From Apodemus sylvaticus (lineage: Eukaryota; Chordata; Mammalia; Rodentia; Muridae): a stretch of DNA of 64,000 nucleotides. How positions within the stretch are numbered: position 1 is the first letter of the stretch; each line of letters starts with the position of its first letter. Below, piece after piece: positions 58,681 to 64,000 of this stretch. Under the pieces are notes generated by a model. That model saw only the letters and a list, made by a program, of their open reading frames with translations, did not search any database and was not told the origin of the DNA. A program made the translations under genes and the position numbers. The DNA is taken from the NCBI RefSeq assembly GCF_947179515.1, contig NC_067472.1, forward strand, positions 108,922,506-108,986,505. Direction: 5' to 3'.

Positions 58681-58769
58681 TGCTTTGATGCATCTATATT
58701 GGTAAAGGTAGTTACAGTCTGCTAGTTATTTCTTTCTAGCATTTAAAGTTAAATTTACATTTTCCATCT

Positions 58770-59010
58770 TTATTCTTGCTGAGCACCTTTTCATTGTTTG
58801 TTTGTTTGTTTTTGGATGAATTGACAATGTACTTTACCCATTTTCTATTGAGTGCTCTCATTTCTTCTTACTCATTTTCTTATTAAATCTATACAAAGTC
58901 TAAGGTGTGACTTTGGCTATATGAGCTCCCCTCAGTTAAATGCATGGCAAGGGTCTTCTACAACTCTGTGGGTTGCCTTTAAAATGGCATGTTATGAAAA
59001 AAAGGGGAGA
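58770..59010 (-). mobile_element. Ancient L1 fragment
   Basis: tttacccattttctattgag and ctctgtgggttgcctttaaa resemble the reverse complement of old L1 ORF2 text. It is strongly diverged. Confidence 0.4.
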
Positions 59011-60229
59011 GAGGGATAGCAAACCTTGATATGTATCTTATCCCTTGCTTTAGAAATAATATTCAGGTCTTAAGGAACATTTTAAAGATACTTTATACTC
59101 TGTTTCTGATAACATAAAACCCACATCTTTTGTTGTTTCACCTGTTGTTCTTTGAAAGTGGATTTTTTTAAAAATGGAAATGCCTATTTCTTTACATTTT
59201 TGTGTTCCTTGCTGTGTGGCTAATGCTCATATACGGTGATGATTTTCCTGGAACAATCTACAAAGCTTGGGATGTTGCTGTGCTTCACTCAAAGCTGGAG
59301 CTCGCTGTTTGCAAATGTTTCCGTGCATGATTAACTTCTAAAACTTCAAACCAGAAAATAATATAATTCAGAAGAGTAAAGTTGTATATGGCTGATAACA
59401 AAATCTGAGCCAACCCTCCTGTGTTCATATTTTCTTTTGAATTGTACAGAACTTCAAAGGTTGTGAATAGCTTTTGAAAATGTGTCTTACTGCATACACA
59501 GCCTCATAATGAGCACCCCACTGTGCCTTGGAAGGCTTTTCATTATTATACCTGCATTTTGCAGCTTTTCCCATTCATAGGGTGAAATTGAAAAGAAAGG
59601 ACAATTTTCCCCCAAGGTTGCCTAAAATATGAACAAAAAGGATATGCTTCAGAGAGAGTGAATTCTACAAATGTTCCTATTGTTGTAGGGAATCAATGCT
59701 CTATCAGTGATCTAGCTTTAGTTCATGATTGTAAATCCTAACCTTTGATCCATTTATTTTTTTTTCTTTAAATTTTCTATAATCATGCACAAAGTTATTG
59801 TCTACAGCTTTGGGAGACCATTCCCAGTTCTCCACTCTTGGAATGACTTTGCTGATGATTATAGGGTCTGTGAACTTTTGGGAAATGTACCATCCCATAG
59901 GGAAGTTCCCTAATTCTCCTGAGGATCGCTGCTTTCATGGTGTAATCTCAACCCCTGCTACATATTGTCAATAGTGAATTATGTCTCTGCAAAAAAAGAA
60001 AAAAAGAAAAAAGAAAAAAAAGTCTGCAAATCCTAAATTTGAGAAAGCTTCATGTGTGTGATGGAGAATTTGGAAGCATGGTCTCCCTAGAAGCCAGGTT
60101 GTCAGTATTCATTATTGGTGTACATTGAGCACACAATCATCTGAGCATTTCAAACGCCAAAAGGAGACAATATTTTTTATTTTTATAAGAAGGAAAAACC
60201 TACCATCTAGCTGATGACTTCTAGAAGAA
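59011..60229. other. Intergenic, no gene seen
   Basis: A 64-codon minus-strand open frame at 59,704-59,898 has no recognisable domain. It may contain decayed sequence of the ERV whose env remnant follows, but this is not demonstrated. Confidence 0.45.
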
Positions 60230-60692
60230 CCTTAACCAGGCCATGGCCTCCACCTCAGACAGCAGCAAATTACTTCTCTTTCAGGGGTTGCCTTACAAAT
60301 CAGGAGAGCTCTCAACCGACAGCTGAGCAGGGAGGGACTTGTGTTGTTGTACTGGAGGAGGAATGCTGTTTCTACATTAATGAATCTGGGCGAGTAGAAC
60401 AAAACATATAGGTACTCGAGGATCTCTGGCAAGACCTCCAAGCCTGATATGACCTGGGCACCTCTACATCACGGTACTGAAACCCTCTGATAACTTGGCT
60501 TTTTCCCCTCCTCAGCCCTTGTTCTGGCCATTGGAACCTTCCTCCTCCTGACCTCTGTTCCATCCGATTTCTAAAACAGCAAGTAAGCAACATCACCAAA
60601 GTCACTACCAACCCAGTTCTGGTTGAATACCAAACCATTCCCAACCAAGAGGTTGAGGACTCTGATGATACTTTCCGTTCATAAAACCAAAA
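60230..60692 (+). pseudogene. Decayed endogenous retrovirus env (transmembrane subunit) remnant
   Basis: Fragment of a gammaretrovirus/syncytin-like env gene. A stretch reading TAEQGGTCVVVLEEECCFYI corresponds to the disulphide-motif region of the TM subunit; the spacing is C-X7-CC instead of the usual C-X6-CC. A membrane-span-like stretch and a short cytoplasmic tail ending near 60,683 follow in other frames. Stops, at least two frameshifts and loss of the surface subunit make it non-functional. A polypurine stretch (ccaaaagggggag, 60,688-60,700) marks the start of the 3' LTR. Confidence 0.65.
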
Positions 60693-60790
60693 GGGGGAGT
60701 TCTCGGGGTGGAGAGTTGTAGGACCAGGTTTAGGGGAGCCAGCCCAGAGCAAAAGTGGGGTCAAGGAGTGTCCAAACTCTGGAAATCTCA
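60693..60790 (+). mobile_element. Remnant of ERV 3' LTR start
   Basis: About 100 bp following the polypurine tract (ttctcggggtggagagttgt onward), cut off by the next LTR-like repeat. It is inferred to be the 5' edge of the 3' LTR belonging to the env remnant. Confidence 0.4.
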
Positions 60791-61322
60791 TCCTAAGTGT
60801 AGTAGCTATTTCTGGTTGTCAACTTGACTCTATCTGGAATGAACTACAATCTAGAATTGGAAGGCTCACCTATGATCCTAATCTGGAGGCTCAGAGATAT
60901 AAGTTTCTGACCTGCATCTTGGCATGGAGATCTTGAAGCATAGTGGCTATGAATTCCAGAAGATTAAGACAAGAAGATCTCCGAGTTCAAGATCATCTGG
61001 GATTAAAGGCATGGAGCACATGCCTTTAATCTGAGCCACACCCTCTGCTGGAGACCTACAGCCTTTAATCTGGGCTACACCCTCTGTTGGAGATCTATAT
61101 AAGGACATTGGAAGAAGGAAGACTCACTCAGTCACTCTTCCTTGCCTGCTTGCCTCGTGGGACTGAGCAACTGCTAGATCCTTGAACTTCCATCCACAGC
61201 TGCTGCTGACCATTGATGGGGAGTTGGACTACAGATTGTAAGTCATTGACAAGTTCCCTAACTATATAGAGACTGCCCATACATTCTGTGACTCTAGAGA
61301 ACCCAAACTAATACATAAGATT
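60791..61322 (+). mobile_element. Rodent LTR-like repeat, family unassigned
   Basis: A ~530-bp unit from gtagctatttctggttgtca to gagaacccaaactaatac, with TATA-like ctatataagg (61,095-61,104) and internal duplications (atgcctttaatctgagccac / cagcctttaatctgggctac). I recognise it as a common rodent interspersed repeat but not its name. Confidence 0.5.
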
Positions 61323-61361
61323 GGCAGGAATAGAGTCACTGCCTCCCACCCCTACTTCCCC

Positions 61362-61410
61362 CTACACACACACACACACACACACACACAACACACACAC
61401 ACACACACAC
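61362..61410 (+). repeat. (CA)n microsatellite
   Basis: About 50 bp of CA with one AA and one TC interruption. Confidence 0.93.
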
Positions 61411-61639
61411 TCACACACTTTACATATTTTTTTTACTCTTCCTGGTGACTTATCTTTGCCTTCTGGTATTTACATCCTTGTGTATTTTTATGATATTAAT
61501 CACCTGGATTAGTTCATGTAACCAAAAGAATGCAAATATAAATGTGCATGGTTTGAGATGTCTAAGGACATGTGTATGTGTGTGGTGTGCATGTGTATAT
61601 GTATATTTGAATGTGTATGGGCACATGTATGTGTGGAGC

Positions 61640-61935
61640 CACTTCTGCACAAGTATACTTGTGTGTGTGTAAGTCAGAGGTTGGCATCAGGCATCTTTCT
61701 CCTTGATTGCTTGTATATTGAGAGGCACAATTTCTGACTTGAATTCAGAACTCATTGATTTGGTTAGTCAGCTAGTCAGCTTGCTCTGGGGATCTTGACT
61801 ATGAGGCCTGCATGTTAAGATCGCAGGGGCAGGACCACACCCCTTTGGCATTTGCATGCGTCCTGGCTCCCAACTCTGGTCCTCATGCCTGCACAGCAAG
61901 TACTTTACCCACTGAGCCAGCTCCCCAGCCCTGTT
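61640..61935 (-). mobile_element. B4-like SINE
   Basis: gcacagcaagtactttaccc then actgagccagctccccagcc; reverse copy after a TG-rich stretch (61,560-61,630). Confidence 0.7.
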
Positions 61936-62344
61936 GGAGTAATATCTTACACGGTAACTCGTAACTTGTATTCTGGTAAATGTGTCTCTCCTCAGTTTTA
62001 TGCAAAATATTAGTTCTCACAGTTTCCCACCTCCTTTGATTCATAGAATGAAATACATTCAGAACACTGGCTCATGATAGTAAGAGAATCAGAGAGAGAG
62101 AAACCGCAAGTCTTTCAGATTCTCCCTAGAAAAGCAAACTCAAATTTCTTCAAATTCAGATGTAATTCTTTGGAGGTGGAGGGGAAATATCCACTTTCCT
62201 CCTCACTCCCTTAGATTCAGAGATGTGGAGCATTATCATACAGCTGAAAACGGAATACGTGCTTTCCCTGAAAAATTCACTATAGAGTGTTTCTTATGGC
62301 TGAGGACATCCAATGAAGGCAACATATGGTGGTCCTTAAAATTA

Positions 62345-62935
62345 AACTTATGTGGGGCTCAGTGGTTAAGAGCATTTGCTGTTCTTGCAGAGGATCTGGG
62401 TTCCATTCCTAGCACCCACATGGGGGCTCACAATCATTTGTGACTATAGTTACCTGAGATCCAATGCCCTCTTCTGGCCTCTGTGGGCATTGCATGAAGG
62501 TGGAACACAAACATGCGTTCAGGTAGACACTCAGATACATTAAAAATCTCAGCCAGGCAGAGGGTAGTGCATGCCTTTAATCTCAGCACTCTGGAGTTCA
62601 AGGCCAGCCTGGTCTACAGAGTGAGTTCCAGAAATCCAGGGCTTTACAGAGAAACCCTGCCATGAAAAACCAAAAACCAAACTAAACCAACAATAACAGC
62701 AATAACAATAACTAAAAAAAAAAATTGACTTCCTTTGTGGGGCTGGAGAGATAGCTTGGTTAATAGCAGTTAGTGCTGTTGCAGAGGACCTGGGTTCCTA
62801 CCAGCACCCACATCAGGTAGCTCGATTCTGAAACTCTAGTTCTAGGGCATCTGAGGCCCATGAGCGCCTACATGCAGGTGGGACACACACATTCATGCGG
62901 ACACATATACATACACATGAAAAGAAAAGTTGATA
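62345..62935 (+). mobile_element. Three tandemly placed SINEs (B3, B1, B3)
   Basis: B3-like 62,345-62,545 (ggctcagtggttaagagcat), B1-like 62,548-62,690 (internally deleted; ggccagcctggtctacagag), B3-like 62,738-62,935 (gggctggagagatagcttgg). All on the plus strand. Confidence 0.75.
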
Positions 62936-63284
62936 AGTGGTTAGAAAATGAACTTATTTAAGGAAAAACTACTTTATCCCTTTTAAAAGCAGAAAAAAAT
63001 AATCAGCATGTTACGTAGTTACAAAGGAAGCCTCAAGAAACTACTGAGCACTGTGTTGCTACCCACTGCTTGCTTCTTCTACTTATTGGTTTGAGTTCCA
63101 CTTTAGGAAATACATAAAATGCTTTATTTAGTTTGTAAAGACTCTGAGTATTTTAATTATTATGCCCATGAGATAATTGTTCCTATTTTATTATCCATTG
63201 TCAGATTATCAGTATAGCTAGGAACTGAATTTCTCAAAATTCTTTTTTGAGGATGAGATTAGTTTTCCAACTTGGGGAACTCAC

Positions 63285-63565
63285 GCTATCTGTGGTGCTA
63301 GTCCCTCCCACCCCCATAGATTCATGTGTTTGAATGCTTGGCTCACAAGGAATGGCACTGTTAGGAGATGTGGCCTTGTTGGAGGAAGTGTGTCACTGTA
63401 GGGTCACGGTTTGAAGTCTCCTATGGTCAAGCTACACCTAGTGTGGCACACAGTCCCCTTCTGCTGCCTGCAGATCAAGATGTAGAACTCTCAGCTCCTT
63501 CTCCAGCACCATGTCTACCAGGATGCTGCCATGCTTCCCACTGTGATGATCATGGACTAAACTGT
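63285..63565 (+). mobile_element. URR1-like relic
   Basis: ggagatgtggccttgttgga, aagatgtagaactctcagct and gtgatgatcatggactaaac match the body of URR1-type repeats. Confidence 0.6.
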
Positions 63566-63567
63566 TG

Positions 63568-64000
63568 CAGCATTTTCCACGTCCAATCATATTAGGACAG
63601 TGGAAGGCCTGTGATTGGACAGGAAAAGGGAGGCGGAGCTAGGAGTTGGGGCTTCACAGAGGTTGCAGGAGGAGAGAGGGAGGAACAGAGATAGCTTCAG
63701 ATGTGGACCTGTATGGCATTTACTAGCCACAAAAAGCTAAGTTTTTATAAGGTTAGAAATATTGGGATAAAGCTTTTATCATTATCAATTGGCTTTTAAA
63801 TTATTGTATTGGCTCATTTTAAATTGTGATGTTATTTATATATAAACCTAATTGGTTAATTAAGCTTTAAGGATTTTGATTATTTGGTTACTGGAGTGTG
63901 GGTACACTGATGGTGGAGAGGGAACACAGCTGGGATGCTGTGGGAACTAGCTGGGAGAGAATAGCTTGACAGCAGAGAAAGGTGGGACCCCACTGGGACA
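63568..64000 (+). mobile_element. LTR-like repeat, runs off the window
   Basis: tgattggacaggaaaaggga and ggcggagctaggagttgg followed by an AT-rich body is typical of a rodent ERV LTR/MaLR-like unit. The end is not in the window. Confidence 0.4.

Noticed and set aside
59704..59898. 64-codon minus-strand frame
   Set aside because: No recognisable motif; length compatible with chance in AT-rich DNA.

Overview
This is rodent nuclear DNA, most likely Mus or a close murine relative. The evidence is dense B1, B2, B3 and B4 SINEs, Lx and L1Md-like LINE-1 copies, murine ERV LTRs and many CA/CT microsatellites. Clean rat-type ID elements are absent, and one L1 tail (about 33,555-34,294) resembles Mus-type L1. 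There is no bacterial or plasmid gene content.

The only protein-coding gene I can support is Nars2 (mitochondrial asparaginyl-tRNA synthetase), on the minus strand. Its CpG-rich promoter and exon 1 lie near 50.0-50.6 kb. Exons 2 to 5 follow at 45,475-45,584, 42,987-43,107, 41,217-41,357 and 29,213-29,293. All junctions are GT/AG and the reading phase is continuous. They encode the first 198 residues: targeting peptide, anticodon-binding OB-fold and the start of the class II core. I found no exon for the rest of the catalytic core (motifs 2 and 3), so those exons should lie beyond the low-coordinate end and intron 5 exceeds 29 kb. Known gene order (Gab2, Nars2, Tenm4) implies that 50.6-64 kb is the intergenic side toward Tenm4; this is established knowledge, not seen in the window.

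Layout: 1-29.2 kb is intron 5. It holds a near full-length minus-strand L1 (8,153-14,695) bounded by a perfect 12-bp target-site duplication and split by a ~590-bp non-L1 insert. It also holds two SPIN-like hAT relics, an ERV LTR and a perfect 159-bp inverted repeat (27,346-28,191). 29.3-41.2 kb is intron 4, with a third SPIN relic, a Mus-type L1 and a plus-strand L1 carrying another L1 nested inside it with a 15/16 target-site duplication and ending in a ~300-bp G-rich polypurine tract. 41.2-50.2 kb holds exons 4 to 1 among SINEs. 50.6-64 kb has an ERV LTR just upstream of the promoter, a truncated processed Nelfcd pseudogene (53.5-54.5 kb), a Tigger relic, a decayed ERV env remnant (60.2-60.7 kb) and several LTR-like repeats.

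The features most worth following up are the perfect inverted repeat, the SPIN copies (a transposon known for horizontal transfer), a CpG-rich 108-bp exon-like block in intron 5 that is frame-compatible with Nars2, and the foreign insert inside the large L1. I see no novel multi-gene system. Repeat family names are from recognition by eye and their edges are approximate.
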